A DNA stretch of 64,000 nt from Collybia mongolica. Its lineage: Eukaryota > Basidiomycota > Agaricomycetes > Agaricales > Clitocybaceae. Positions 29,200 through 44,431 of this stretch are shown here, in pieces (position 1 is the stretch's first letter; each line of letters begins with the position of its first letter). The DNA lies in NCBI GenBank assembly GCA_013420905.1, contig JAAXNY010000005.1:1-64000 (forward strand), given 5' to 3'. Below the pieces are notes generated by a model. The model saw nothing but the letters and a program-made list of their open reading frames with translations. It made no database searches and was not told where the DNA came from. A program made the translations under genes and the position numbers.

Positions 29200-32100
29200 C
29201 GGGTGCTGGCGTCTAATGCGGGGAGTGCGTGGACGCGGGCGGGACACAGGCGGTGCTGATCGTCGAAATCAGCGAGATCTGGTCTGGGAACGACAGGGAC
29301 TAGTTGGCCGGCGGGTGACGTCGTCGTCGTCGTTGTAGTCGATGGCGGGAAGAGACGAGGACAAACAATACAATCGATGGTCGGAGTCCAACTACAAGAA
29401 AGAAGCCATAAACAAGCGGGGTGAGGGCACTGTCAACAAATCGTTTTTTTTTGTTTTTTTTTTCCTGTTTGCGCCAGGCCCCACGCGCAACGCAGGTTGA
29501 ACGCAAGCTTCTTTTTCGAACACGCCCCGTCACTCTTTCCCATATCGGGATGTCCCCGTGCCCATCCGGAGATAAGCTGTTTGCCCATCCGGGGCTAGCG
29601 CGCTCTCCCCCCTCCCTCTTCCTCGGCTCGTCGCTCTATCCCCGGCTGAAACCTCCCCCGCGTGACCTTTCCGGAGGGCGGGCCCGACTCCCGCAGCTAC
29701 AGGACCCCCGTCACCCTGATGCTCCCACGGAAAAATCTCACCACTCCGTTTCTGGATTGGGGCGAAGACTCAGAGGGGGCGCCTCGAGGCAGCGGCGAGG
29801 TGGTGGCGTGGCCAAGCCGGTGCCCGCGCCCATCCCCGACGACGACGCTCGTGCCTTCATTTCGCTTACTTTTCTTTTCTCAATTTTTCCTTCCCTTATT
29901 CTTTTTCGGAGTTGGCCGCCCTGTATATTGTTCAACCCCCGCTTATCGTCGACAACAATGAGCAGCCAACTAGATGGATGCAAAATAAAATCAACGCCGA
30001 GTGATGGAACATCGGGCCTGGCTGCCGCTGGCCGAGGGTATGACCACGTCTTCCACATTTTCTGATGAAGCTAGTCGTTTGAATGGGTCACTTTTGCCGT
30101 CACGCGCCTAGTCCACCTTGTCTTTTTTTTTTTTATCCGATTCCCGTTGCCCGCCGTCCAGGTTTTTTTTTTTCCCCTGCTGCGCCTCCACGTTTCCAGC
30201 TTCCCGACTCGGAGTTTCGTTTGTTTTACATCCACCCCCTTACCATGCCAACAATTGCTTCGTCTCCTTTACCCGCTAATGAACGTCTATATCCTGCTCA
30301 AACGCATTCGAAATACAACACCCCTCGGAAATCAAATCTCGATGCCAGCTCCCGCACAACCTCACGATCATCATCCAACCCCTCCATTTTCATCACTGGG
30401 GCCAAATCTGATCTGACAGCCCGCGGTGGCATGGGCGGTGCGGATATCCAAGAGCAGCCAGAATAGATACGTTCAACGTCGTACGTTCTTTCCTCAACCC
30501 GATCCCTATGCCAGCTCGGGCCCAGAATGACGCCAATACAAAACACACTCCACCCGCAAGCCCGGCCCCACCGTACATCTTCCGACGCAAATCCCTTCTC
30601 TATATAGTAACCTAACCGATGCACGGACTACCCGCATCTAAATGATCATCAGCCATTCGAGATCCCTAAACTCGTTCGACACCACACACGGAGTCTAGGG
30701 GGTTGAGGCGATACAAGTACAACAACGCGTACGTTCCCGTTCCCCTCTCTAACCCGTCTCATTATACTGATCTCTGACGACCCCGAACACTAGATCAACT
30801 ACAACCGGAAACACACCCAAAGCAACTCATGCAGCCGCCACAACAAGACGCCCCACCACACGAGGCGCGTTCTTTATCTAGCCCGTCTCATCGTACAGTT
30901 CTCTAACGACCCCGAACACCAGATATGAAAGATTCCGAATCACCTAATGCAGCCTCAGCTTCATCATTCCACCCGCCTCAATACCACGCCTGCCACGATA
31001 AACCGCCGCTTCATTTCGAGGCACTAGTCAACACCACAGGAGCCGGATCCCGCATATCCCTCCCCAACGTCCCTCCTGACGCCACAACTCCACGCCACCA
31101 TCCTTACCGAGAACCAAGCTTCAAACGCGCTTAACAATGCTCGAGTACTGGGTGTATGGCAATACAGTTTCGACATCGCGGACGTTGGGAGAGGAGCACA
31201 TCATAAAATCAGGAATCGCCGTCCCCGGCGGGCTTGATCCCGTATGAAACAGCTCCTTCACTATCCGTATACATCGACACGCATCAAGTCCAATCCTCCC
31301 CCTCGCCTCGCCTCACCTCACCACCCCGGAACCGAGGCGCCGCCCCCTAAACGTTCCCTGTGGCGCACTAACCATTTTATTAAACAAAGTCGCCCCACCT
31401 CATTTCAACCTTCGCCCTGGCCTTGTTCTTCTAGCTCGCGATACATTGTTATACCACTCGGCACCGCCCCGATTAGCTTGATCTCGCGATCAAGACGATC
31501 AGTGTTGGCTTGAAGAGGATAGAGGTATCCGACGGGGTCTTTGGGGGAGTTGTGATCGTTGTACCTTCTACTCGACATGCAGGACCGACTCTTCAGGACC
31601 GCAGGCGGCATGCGCAAGACATGGATCTGCCTTCTGCCTTGGTGGGCTCTTCGGGGCCGTCCGTTCCTGTGAAGTGGCCACCCCAAATTTCTCTCTTTAA
31701 AAATCCCCGAACTGCACGCAATATCGTTTCACTGCGGACGTCGATCCGCCCCTACCCCAGTGTGCCAGTACGAATAACAGCTATTCCCGAGTTCTGGTTC
31801 TCTTCGCGGTACCTATACGATGTTCAACATAATCGCCATATGAAGTCGAAGTTTCAGCCGCAGGTTCAAGGCACTAGGTATTGATTTACTCTCACTTCCA
31901 CCGTGGCCATCTATCATGCTCGTTGTTCCCAGGTCCCCTTCCAGATGTGACAACAACTAGAGTTGACACATTTCGGTTAGCGCTGTTGCCTTCTTGTTAG
32001 CCTCAGCCCTCTCGCGTCGTGAAAGTTGCTCCCAACTCACCGTTACTCGATCCCAGGTGGTATTTCCCCCTCATTATCCCAATTGGCAGCCAGATATACC

Positions 32101-33745
32101 AACACTTCCTACAATCACGGGCACTTTCGTATTTATTTCCACACCCAATTACGCGCGCCCATTCAACGAATAGACAACCCCTTAACGATCCCATCGGACT
32201 TCTATTGAGGTACCTACATTACTTCAAGAACTTGTCAGCTTTTCTGTCCAGCCCCCAAATACACGTTTATCCAGAGAATATACCATTCCTACTTGTCTCA
32301 AGGGCCTCGTTCCCAATCCCGGAAAATACGGCCGAGCCACTCAAGGACCCGCCGGCGTCCACCACCCGCAAATGTGAAATACCAATCCAACACAAAAAAC
32401 CCAAATTAGACGTCAAGCTCACCAAATTCCGAGACTTTACCGCGGTCTTGTTCGCGCTTATCCGATATTGGACCCTGACACAGAACCGAATTTCATTCTC
32501 TCCGTAAGAACGGGAGTCTGAACAATGAATAACGTGCGTTTTCGAAGATATATTGACGTCGTGCACACGCATTCGACCGAACCTCTCGGTATCTTTATCA
32601 ATTCCAAATGAACTGCCATTCCATGCGCCGATCTACGCCTCAAAGCCGCCCGTGACCGCTATTGTCTTTCAAACATGCTCTACTTTAATTTACAGTTAGA
32701 GGCGAGGACGCTTCCTCCGCGCTCTTCAAGCCCTTAACCCACGCTTCGTCTCGCTCTCCCAGCATGTTTTGTACGGGAGGGCTCGTGCATTGACGCCCTG
32801 CTTTATATTCTTGCTTCATGCTTCGTGCTTCGTGCTTCTCGCCGTACCCACGCTTCACGTTCCCCTGCCAAACCTAATCACCTCCCGCCCTCCACGCACC
32901 CGTCAAATGACCTCGCACATCGCACATTCACGTCCCCCAACACATGGTTGCTCCGCCACGAGGACGCCTGACCCACATCACTCGCGCTTCGTTTGGGGTC
33001 ACCTCCAAACGTGAATGCTATACAGTTAATACGAGAAGATGCACAGGTTGTCGTAATAGGTATGGCATCCTTCAGCGCTTGTGTATGTTCTGATTACTGA
33101 TCATCGGCACCTGACTTTCAAAGCTCCGTTTTTGTTCTAATTCGAGGAGGAAGTATGATCGTCGCGACAATCTTCGATAATCGATGCTCGATTTATTATC
33201 TGATTTTAGTAGGGTAATTCTGGGCCACATTCATGTGTGGTAGGCTAGGTCGTCCAGTACACCGGCCACTGGCACAGAAACAAAAGCCATACGTCATTTA
33301 TGTGCTTCACGATATTCCTGAGATGTTGGAAAGAATCTTCAACAGGAACTCTGTCCAGAAGGGAAAACGCTCTCAATAGATTCGACTTCAGTACATTCCA
33401 ACCCCCACTCTCATCCTTTAACTTCTGTTCTGATCACGACCAGCATCATCAGCGCCCTCACATCAAGTGACTTGCGAGAGCAGCCAAATATTCGTCGCAC
33501 CGTTCGATCCTCTAGGGCCACACAACCTCAAAGAAACAACCTATAGTATGCACTCGGGCTTCATGTATTAGGTGCGAAGCGTTTAGCCTTTCACCTTTGT
33601 TCCTTTTCTAACCGATTTCTGTCATGTAGAAGCGGTGGAGCCGTATAGGAGACCAAAGCTCAACATCGCGTTTAAATTCCCGTGTTAACGAATACGAGGG
33701 CTCTAAAGAATATTTTGTATGTGCTGCTTTTCATCCGCACTTACC
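29200..33745. other. Long intergenic region without a supportable gene
   Basis: It begins with the GC-rich upstream region of the zinc-finger gene, then pyrimidine-rich sequence with runs of T at 29443-29465, 30122-30135 and 30164-30173. Short frames (for example 30247-30463, 30925-31134) have no motif or splice pattern I trust. A short diverged direct repeat around CTGATCTCTGACGACCCCGA recurs near 30770 and 30900. Confidence 0.5.
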
Positions 33746-33778
33746 CACTCACTCACTCACTCACTCACTCACTCACTC
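33746..33778. repeat. CACT microsatellite
   Basis: About eight tandem CACT units. Confidence 0.95.
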
Positions 33779-36700
33779 TCAGAGATTTGACACATGGTCT
33801 ACATAACGCGTGCGTTGTTACTGCGCCAACTTCCCCCTACCCAACCAACACTTGCTCACCACGCAGCATCAGAGGCTATAATTCTTGGGAGAGCGTATAT
33901 CTCTAGGGCCTTGGAACCTCGGCTGATCAGGTATACCAGGACACGACCAGGATTGGGACACTATCGGTAGAGCTTTCTCTGTTGGGATGCTCTACGATCC
34001 TGACTTCGCTGAGATGTACAGTGACCGATGGCTTATCCCGCCTGACGTCTCCCTGTCTGATATATACTAGTATTTATCCTCGGTTACACGAACGGCTTAT
34101 TGACTGCTGCCCACTTTCTGGAGCTTGGAGTACAGTTCACACTGACAGATATTCTCCGCGAACTCTATGAAATATCTTTACCGGTGACAGACCCACGTTT
34201 AAGCGACGTTCTGGGCGGTGGTGTCCGCTTCATTTGCGAAAGCCAGGGCGCTGCCACTCACGATGACAGGAAATGACAGAAAGTTCCTCCACTGTTTCCC
34301 TACCCTGACGTTCATACCACGAGTCCAGTCGACAGAACGACACACTAACTCCTCTATGTCCGAACCATCGACTCACTGCTGAACGCGCCTTGGGGCGTAG
34401 AGGGCGGTGATCTCGTAATATGACGAGGGATGCTTCTGAACGAAAGGGTCTGAACTGCACCTTCTTTCCGCCGTGGTGCAGGGACTCGCTGCGGTCCCAC
34501 AGCAATGGTAATCCTGTTCACGAAGAAGCGCTCCACATTTAACAACAATAACTCGGCGGGCGATGTGATGCCCCGAACGCTAGAACGTTGAATCCATTAT
34601 CCAGGAGAAGGCCCGCGGTCTTCGCGCCGCGATTGACGTTGCTAACCTTTTGGTCTAATGACCCTAGCCCAGCGCCTAGTCTTTGAAGGAACCCCGACTT
34701 GGGATCGAAAACTATTACACGCTGAACATTATTATCTAGAAACCTAGCCGGACGGCCGAGACTACACGGTCCAGCCGGCGCAAGTATATTGAGCTGTCTC
34801 TGCTTTTCGGAATTGACCGATTGCGCTCAAACGTCGGTCACCGCTGTGTATGATATGTGCATTCTCAATGTTTCCCATCGCTTACGAGGCGACGCCCAGC
34901 AGCATGCGAACGTTTGGCCGATTTAAACCCAAGTCTGCACTAGCATTTCTAGTACCGAGGTACCGCGTGACAACCTGCCGGCTGCCAAAGGTTCATTCTT
35001 AGCGCATTCGCCTTTCAAAAAAGCAGGATCCCAAGCTCGTATGGTATAGCTTTTAGGCTGGCTTGTGTTCGTGCAACCTTTCAGTCCCGTGGTATTGAAT
35101 AACGTTCATTTGTGGTTTGTTATGAACTCCGTGTCATTGTACGAACATTCCACAAATTATTGAAGTTCACTTTCCCCATTCCCTGTCGGTTCAAGGGGCT
35201 TCCTGAACGATGAAAGGCCAAGACAATGACCCCGCCCTGACAGTTCCACGATAAACCGCCCCCTCACAGAATGAAGCGCCGCCACGCATTTCGCGAACAA
35301 GTGAGCCACGGGCTAAACCATATCCGGATCACTCCCACTTGTGACATGTCTCATTTCCGTTGTCATCAGTCCCGAGTCCCGACATTTCCCTGATATAGCC
35401 GGTGAATTTGAAAAAAAGGCCCGCCGTGGGTGGTTTCGGGGTCCTTGCCTCGTGTCCGCCCAGAAATCATGCCAAACTGGGCGGAGGAAGGCGCTCCGCT
35501 TAACAGCACCCACGCCCGCAGCGTGTTCATCATGTTCTCTGCAGAACCTTCATACAAACTGCACACTTTGATCCATGGACATTAACCCCATCATCCCCCA
35601 ACCCAGCGGCGTTTTCGTCGCGCGTTCCACCCAATACCTTTCCCTTTCTCGTCTTCACAGAGGAACCCGCCAGTTGTTGTCCGGGGACCTGTAAAAAAAA
35701 ACTCCTCACAAAATTCCATCGTTATTGCTCTTCTGTCGTCTTTAAAATATGGGCAACACACTAGGTAAAACAACCCCCTACGTTCCTTTATCCCTTTAAA
35801 AAACTCAACCACGACTTTTCCGTGAGGACAGGAAAGCCCGATATCACGCCCAACCGGCCCCAATTTCACACAAAGAAGCTGGACCCAGGCGTCGACATTC
35901 AAACTCCCCGCTTGGAAGCTGGTGAACGTGATGCGTATAGAATGGTTAGTAAGTCAATAAAACTCTATTCGTCCATCCCGAGCTGACGTTCACGGATGCT
36001 TCGGAGGATTCTAACAGGCGATAAGCTGCCCGTCAACCGTCCGGATCTTGCTACAGAGAGAATAGAACGTTCTTCCACGCAGGTTCCCCCACCCATCAGT
36101 ACCTCCCTGCCTATGCGTCGAAACGCCTCATGTCCACCTCGCTTAGTTCAGTTGGTGGCGCTATCCTGTACGAGAAGGGCCCAACGGCTCGAGTTTCCCT
36201 CCCGGCGTGCATACTGGAAATGACGGTATGGCCCCTTCGCTCCCTGTACAGCTTTTGATTAAAATCACCTATTTGCCCCACTCATTTGTCTTTTTCTCTG
36301 GTCCCAGGAAACGAATATTTTATTTTCGTTTTCATATTCCACCCCCGTCTAATTTTATTCTGCCTTAATAGAAATCAACTGACGCGACATGTCATAATGG
36401 GCGTCAGGTTTGCGGGTCCGGCGAGCGGAGGCATTCATGCCGTCATCGGTATTTCAGGGCCTCTTCCTCTGTATCGACGCTTTATTGCGTCAGTCTCCAG
36501 TCAGCTTGGTCCCTCTTTCGCCTCGAGGAAGCTGTGCGGCTCTGCTTTTTTTTTTTCGTCCCGCGTCTTCACCTAATGCCGTACCGAGATAAGCTGATCG
36601 TTATCTGTTTACCATCGCAGCCTCAACACCCTCATGGAATTAGTTATTTTCCTCAGTTTCGAAGCTCCCCGCCTCAGGCACATTACGTCCGCAAGCCCGC

Positions 36701-39700
36701 GTATATCGTGAATTCCGACTATCCTGGAAGTTTTATCTCACATGATGGACATTGGGGCGCGCTTTCCCGAGAACATAGGGTCTCGTGCCTTATCACAACG
36801 AACGTAACCTCCGGGAAGGCATCGGCGTTGGCCTCCCTGATAGCGCCGCGCAGTATTACTTGCATCACCCGGCTGATCTCACCGTCCATTGTCGTCTTGT
36901 TTGGTCCCTTCGATGATATCCGGGCGTTGCCGCTTCGACACTTCGCGCACGCATCAACACCATGTGGTCGCCAACTTTAATTCAGCCTATGCTATGGAGT
37001 GGAACTGCGGGATCCCGACTCCCCAATGTACTTCCGTGGTATTCACGATCCTCGGCCTTACGAAAAGTCCCTCAGCGCCCACTTCCGCCCATACGTTGTG
37101 AGGATCGCAAACATGGTCGATAAGACATCTACTCAGTTCTTGGTAATTTTACCACCGTCTTTCATACTTGGAACTATCATCGGTCAAAAAAAAAGTCGTA
37201 CGACCAACGCCTTGTCAAGAACGTTCGCTTCTAATCGACATCAACCACTTTTGACATCAGATGGCGGTATCCGTACTTGATCATCACAGGTGGACTTCCA
37301 TACCATGCTACCATCCCATCCGCCCGTTGTCAAATGTGCACTCTCGGTAGCACCGAAGACCAGTTCTTTCTGATGGACGCTGTCTCTACCCATTTGGGTA
37401 CAGTCTTGCCTCTTGGGGATACGTAAATCGTCATGTTTGATGCACCATGCATACTGAACCGAGGCGTCGGTCATGTCAGTTGCTCCCGTCTGCTTATTAT
37501 TGGTGCCTGCCTCTGACTTTCTTAACATATTCGAGAACTGACATTGACACGATGCGGGAAAGCCTCGCGACACATCCGTTTGCACGTGGACTTCGCAAGG
37601 CCGCCTCCCACTATCCACTGTCGATTCGTACTGGAAAAACGGAGCTCCATGATCAGAGGACCCCGACCGGCCGCTATAGTATCTCCAACGCTAAGGAAGC
37701 TCTACCGTTCGGGAGTTCATGCGTGGTGGATCCCGACGAAAATCCACCGACGCACTTTACCGCGCCACCATAGCCTTTAAATAGAAGTAAGTCCCCGCCT
37801 CATGACCTGTCGAGATAGAACTCACGTTTACGTTCCTCCCACCCCGTGTGAAGCGTGGCATTGTTGGCATGCGGGCATTCGTAGGCTTGGACAACAGGCG
37901 GCCATCTCGTATTCTATGCCGCGTGGTCACATGGCATTGCGCCCGCCACTGCTTCGTTCACAAATTTCCCCTTGTCAAGGGTAGCTCCGAGGTCTCGGGG
38001 TGTGGTTATCGGTTCTTACCTCATGTTTTCCGCATTTCGTTTCACAATCTCAGCTCGACCTTAGCCGCTCACTAGTCTTCCCTTGTGCAGTCCATATCCG
38101 GGATGTGCGTATCGTGGCAAAGGCCCCAGAACCACCCAACTCGTCATGTGGACGTTTAATTTAAGTCGCGCGCCTCAAAATCCTCGGCCATACAGACGTT
38201 CCCTGTTCGACTCCCGCACGGTTTAGGAGAAATGTTCTCGCGAGTGATGCGGACGCGATTTGAATGGAATATGCAAGGCTCCAACGCTAGCCAAACGTTG
38301 CGGTGGGAGCATCGAGAAGTTCGTTTCCTATCAATCCCCATACTCCACCGGCCTCAAGCCCGGAGGTTTGAAAAAAAAGGCAGAGCCAGCGGCCCGTGCG
38401 TCTAATATCAGTGTTTGTCCCAGACTTCGGAAACACGTAGCACATCAAGGAGCCTTCTTGCAGCCTCCGAGTCGGGTTAAATGTAGTTTAGCGCGATATT
38501 GCTTAACCCAGCGAGATTCTCTCTTAATAATCGGCCTTTCTTCTATTAAATTCGTACGAAGGAACAGTGGGCGTCCCTATAAAATAGTACCTGAAAGAGT
38601 ACATGAACAAATTATAAAGTACCGTTTACGTCAAAACCGGCATCAAGAGATGAATGCAGGGGCGAATGTGGGCGAAAGAGGTTATGGACGGTTGACGCGA
38701 AAGCTATCCTGGAAGGTGACAGGCACGACCAGCGTCTAAAGGCCGGGAACGGGAAGTGTTTAATGAAATCAAGTTGATCAACTGACCTCGGAATCACACT
38801 AACCCTGATGATGGTTCAAAAGGCTGTGGTATATGCGACAATGAGGAAGAAGCGTGACAAAAGGAAACTTGGAAGGAGAAAGAGGATGCGGGGATATGTA
38901 TTTGAATTTGCATCACATAGCATAGTAGGAACTCCTACGAACCAAAGGTCACGAAAAAATGAGAGTCAGCCGAATAACTCATCTTTAACCGTTCCCTGCT
39001 TCATTCAGCTTCTCCATACTAGCCCAACATTCAGGTACTATACCGCGGAGGTCGGCGAGCTCCATTTAACTGATTAATAAAGGGGTAGTTCTCAGAATAT
39101 AGACAATTCGATACTGTTTGATTTTGATTATAATGATTGATCTGTTTGCGCGAAACAACGAATTCGGATTGCGGTGATCCTCCGATAAGAACGTTGAGTA
39201 GAACAATATTTTTAGATGCACAGAAATATAAACCAGGCCGTAATTCCCATCCCCAACTTCTCATGTCGAGTTTGATGACAGTCGTTGTTCAAGAAAATCA
39301 CAGCCACTGCACCGCCACTAGTTCATCAACGGGGAAATCCGGTGATTGCCGTATGGACGACTTTTTATGTTGCAACACTTTTTCTTCACTGCAGCAACGG
39401 TGCAGTACCTGAAATGGGCCTGTTTGTCTAGCGCGAACAGTGAAATTCTACTAAGCATAAACCCCATGTGTTCAAGTGCGATTGTCCGCCCTTGGAAATC
39501 GCAGTTCATACACATTCAAGGCATACGGAAGGTCTCTTATGGTATGACCCAGTTACATTCTGACGTTACAGTCTGCTAACCGTACTCAACTAGCAGTCTT
39601 CGCGATAAAAGTTCGTTGTAAGCTGGTCGTATATAAGTTTTAAACTACAGGACTTCCCTGAGACCCTTCTCCCACCAGTCCATTCTTGAAAAGTCTGGAG

Positions 39701-41575
39701 ACGAGAGGGTCTTTCATTCAATCCAAGGCAGAGTCATCCAGTCCTCTGAGAGTGTTTTCTAATGACCAATATTCGAACAATATCTGGAGCTTGGATTTTG
39801 GCGCTCGGATAGTGCATGATCGATATACATTTTACCAAATACCCACCCTGAGTATATATGCTTGATTCGATGTTTGAGGGACGGATATGTACAGTGGACG
39901 GACAGAATGTGTCGCTCTAGAAATGGGGCATATGTCGCCTAATGATCCATAGACGGAAGCATGGCAGCGCGGATGTGGAGCTACAGCCGTTGTAAGTGTA
40001 GAGCCATATTTTGGACCGATTCATGACTTGGATATTCGATTCCATTGTGCGCTTGTGCATGAGAGGCATATTGATGGAATGTAAGCCGTAAATATAGCTT
40101 CTGAGGATACCCTTTTTTGTGCACCTCAATAGCTCAATGTCACACCAATGGGCCTCCGCCTGGGGATCCTGCTCCAACTGTGAAAAACTGTGATGATTCA
40201 ACAAATATGTCGTAGTATGAGTAATCAAATAGTAAATACTAAAAACGGATGAACGACACTGCAAGAATTCTGATAACAAGTCAGGGAACCAACTGCACAG
40301 CCGAACGGTACAAGTTCAGTGTCCGACAGGAGTACGCGATCTTCTCAAATCCTATGAACAGTAATCCGTTCCAAATCGCACGCAGAAGTACTGGTCAAAA
40401 AAAACGGTTTCAGCAGAGAGATTCTGAATGTAGGTTAAAATGATGAGCGGAACTTACCACCAGATAGGACTCAATTATGGATCCAGGAGTACCTGACAGC
40501 TTAAGGCCAGCGGAACAGTTGGGATCCTCGCCAATCGGCGCGCATTTCTTCGCGTTTGCCGCTGATGGAGGATCCTAGAATATTCAGTATTCGACACATA
40601 AGACGGGGCTTCAGCCGTTAAGACTCAATAATGGCACCGCACACCAACCATGGTTCGTGTAGTCTGACATCAATCAAGGGGAGTAGCGGGGAGCCCTATG
40701 GCATGTTCCTCAATTATGGACTCTTAAGAAACGAATTCGCAAGATCCACGGATCAATTATATGGACCGCTGCATAACGATTCGTGTTACTAGTTGCTTTC
40801 AGCAAGGATAAAACTATACCGGGCTCTCACAGCGGAACAGATTTTCAGAGTTCAATCGTCGGTCCACCCATTCTGCAAATGCTTTATTTCCTATTCTGAG
40901 AGTTGCGATATCAAGAGTGGTGAATGCCTTGGATCTAAATATGTACTGACCTCTGTTGGCCGTATGAGTACATACGAACGGTGCTAGTCATATCGTTTGG
41001 GTTCCATCGGTCATACCTGTTGGCATATGAACGTACACATTCAAAAACGCTTCCTTCAAAGTAACTCCCGCGAGGCTCGAAAGTGCACCTGAACGTTTCG
41101 AAAAGCTCAACGGCTTGCGGCCAGATAGGAAAATATCTCATTGCTGAGTGCACGGCCTGTGGTCACGACAGAATATCCACGATTCGCAGCCAACTGTGCA
41201 TAAACAGTTGAAATGACCTCAGTAGCGACAGAATTCCAGCTGCGCGATAGCAAAATTTAGTGTCAGGATTAACCCACATCCCTGAATAGTCCACACACTC
41301 ACGCGGTATGAAAGCCTGTGTGCACCAGAACTCCCGCTATTATGGTTCGAGTTCAGTTGCGGTCGTCGCTAACTTGAGGCATGCGCCAACATAACTTACG
41401 AGGGCTTGAGATGCCAATACATCGAATGGGGTCATATCAATCTCCCCATCTATCAAAAAGTCCCGGGGCAATTCGCTACACGTTATGGCGACGTTAAATA
41501 AATGACCGCTTGAGTGATTCCATTAGTGAGACAACGATCTCCTTCTGATCATCGCGCGCAATAAAACCCTGCGTA
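33779..41575. other. Gene-poor region
   Basis: Reading frames are short and evenly spread over all six frames, as expected of non-coding DNA. I found no family motif, no convincing exon chain and no telomeric or palindromic elements. Weak repetition of TCAATTATGGA-type words occurs near 40470-40760. Confidence 0.5.
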
Positions 41576-41970
41576 TCAGCAGGGGACCTGTCGATCTTCA
41601 TAAATTCTCTTAAATGAGGGCTTATCCATCTGACATACGTCACGTACCCTTAAGGTCAAGGCGTTCCCATTTGGGTTAGCACACGCGCTGAGGTATGCGG
41701 AGGACGCATCTATAGTAGAGGTGGGAGGGCGTCGCGAGGTGGCAGGGTTGAATACACTTGTGATAAAAGAATAGATCATCATATATCGCTTGATTTTTCG
41801 TTGCTATCACTATAAAGTCGGATACAGGGAACCAAATCGAACTTACCAGTATCGATCAATCGCTTCTTAACAGGGTCTAAGCCATCCGCTGCTACTGTAG
41901 CGGATGAAGCTGTGGTCACAGTGACAAGGGTGGGAAGGATCGAGGCCAGCAATGTTATTGATGACTTCAT
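41576..41970 (-). CDS. Possible small secreted protein
   Basis: The ATG at 41970 opens MKSSITLLASILPTLVTVTT..., a typical signal-peptide shape (charged start, hydrophobic core, small residues before ATVAADG). A donor GTAAGT at 41846 and acceptor CTATAG ending at 41710 would join it in frame to DASSAYLSACANPNGNALT and a stop at 41576, giving about 85 aa with three cysteines. The implied intron is 137 nt, longer than others here, and no promoter is evident, so the model is tentative. Confidence 0.25.
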
Positions 41971-44423
41971 GGGTCGTGATGTTAATTCAGTACAAATAGG
42001 CGACGCTAGTATGCCACATGACTCGCCTGTACCTACAGCCCACCCCGTTCCCTCCAGTCCGAAGAGCCGATGAATGCTGTGTTCCATTTGGTCCTAGCGA
42101 AGGTTTGTTTCGACCCTAGCGAGTAACAGTGCCGGCATTGGAAATTTACAACATGCCTGCTTTAACCTTTTAGATTGATTTGCCTGACTTGTATATCATT
42201 CCTCTACTGTAGAATTTCCGGGTAACAAGGTAGGCGCTCAAATTTCCGATCTAGAAGCAATGATGCAGAATTTGTTAGTTAGGGGTTTGCGTTCGGCATT
42301 TAGTTGATCGATTCTGATTCGTGCAGCTTCTCTCTTTTCAATTGCAAGATAAATGAAATACTTGTAGGGAATATCGTACCATTTGTTGTAAGTTTCATTC
42401 CTGACATTGTAGGAGAATATAAGTGGGAAATGCACCCAATTTCCATTCGCCTGTTTAATGATTTTCCCGGCACATATTTTCGAATGGTCTGCTGTGAGCG
42501 GTTTAGGCGAAACACTAGTTGACTTCTTGTAGCAGCCAACGTCGTTACATGAGCACAATCTCACAGTATATATACACTCACCATAGCGTAGATGGGTAAA
42601 TGATAACAGTTGAAACGAGTAGGTTTTTTTACAGGCTTGGAGAGATTGAGGATGAACTAATATACGAAAGACGTGTGGTCCTAAAGAATGCTTTGAAACT
42701 GTTATGAGAAGTCTTCGTATGGACGTCTTCGGGTAGAAGATTCCTGGCTTGCTCGCTGTGTTGTTTATGTCACCACAATGTGGACTTGATGTGATAGTTG
42801 CATAACGCCGAGTTAGCTAGGGCTGCATACCATCGTTGGGATAGGGGTCCGGCGCCTACTTTAAGCGCTTGGTTGTTGCAACTAAGAAAAAAGATATATA
42901 CTGTATGTGTTAGTCGATGACGTACAATGGGAGCCACAAGTCCAACCGTGGCAAGATGCCTGCAGCCCTAAGGTTAACTTAGACACGGTGGGTGTAACCA
43001 ACGCGTACTTTACCGTAGAATAATGCCCTTCGTGACATTACTCCAAACGCAACGTGGATACAGAAGCCAGGATCGAGGGTGTGAGGAGAACAGATGTTTG
43101 TCACGAACGACTATGTCATGACGAGGAATGGTGGTTGTAATCATAGCTGTTTCGAAGATTCTTGAACGCAGTTGACCTCTGAAACAAACTTGCCACTGTC
43201 AGCGTTGTGGACAACGAAAAACTACAGAAGCAAAATTTGCCTTGCATCAAAAAATGTTCACAGCACGTGATCGAAATGACGCGATTTCTGCGTTCTGAGT
43301 TATATTTGAAACTGTACAATATTCTGCTGAGCATATATCATAGTCTCTGGCTTTGAGTCTTTCAGATGCACATGTCCCAGCCCCTTGTGATGGTTACTTG
43401 CAGATCGGTCGCCGGGCGCAAGAGCATACGGGGTGGACGCGCATGTGGTTGTTCGAGCTCTATACATCAATCGCTGAATTCGTCCTTTTTTTCTTTTGAA
43501 TTTCTGAATGCCATCATTTTCATTAGTGCTAAAGAAAGCTGTGCAACTCTAGTGTCAAAGTCCGAAGTAGTAGCCTACGGCTTGAGCTTAGGTCCTATTA
43601 TCACACCTCACCACTATATGAACATTGATCTCATTGACAATGAGAACCAGCGCCATCATCGTGGTACACCGCAGCATCCTGTACGAAAAATACTCAAGCG
43701 TCCCCTTCTTATACCACACTCACCCGACCACGTAGGGTGCTGTGTGCGTCGCGAAAGAAGCAGGATCCAAGAATAGAGGCGATCGAGATGAGAGTAGCAG
43801 GGAAGAGGATTAGCGGTAGGGACATTCACGCATGTCGAATGTTTGTGCCCATTCCGTCTCATGAGACACGCCTTTACTCATTTTTAAAGCACAAGTGTGG
43901 TGAACGTATGGAGGCTGTTGGTTCTTTGTTACAGACCCCGTAGCAAACTGCCGGTGGAGCGCGGGTCTATCATGGTCGAGCTGTGGTGTCGAGACGTGGT
44001 GTGAGAGGCTGAGGTGATAGAAATGATATTGAAGCCAGTGGGGCGGAGTGGATGGCGGAAAGACTGTATTCTTGTACGCGGTTGACAATATACCCGACGT
44101 TTGAACCTCCTCCCTAAGTTCCCGAACTTGAGTAACGCCACTGCGGAAGAGTATTTTTTGTGCGAATCAGGGAAGGGGAACTCTGTCTGCATGCGTGACC
44201 CATAAGGTATGTTAATTGCGCCTGTGAGGCCAGCGTACAGCGAGGTATGTGGGTAGGAAGAAGGAAAGTATCCGAACTACTCACGAAACAAGGACAATGG
44301 GACATGCGCGAGCCTGAAGGTAGTGAGCAGGATCTGAGGATAAGGGGGTAGGTGGGATGCTCCTAAGAGGAGCTAGCAAAGGTAATAGAGACAAAATGAA
44401 ATGCGCAAAGCGCGTTCGTAAAT
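41971..44423. other. Gene-poor region before the hAT element
   Basis: Only short frames without recognisable motifs; nothing else is seen. Confidence 0.45.
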
Positions 44424-44431
44424 GATTGTTC

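Noticed and set aside
33746..33778. CACT run as a regulatory or telomere-like repeat
   Set aside because: It is an ordinary microsatellite with no relation to the telomere sequence.
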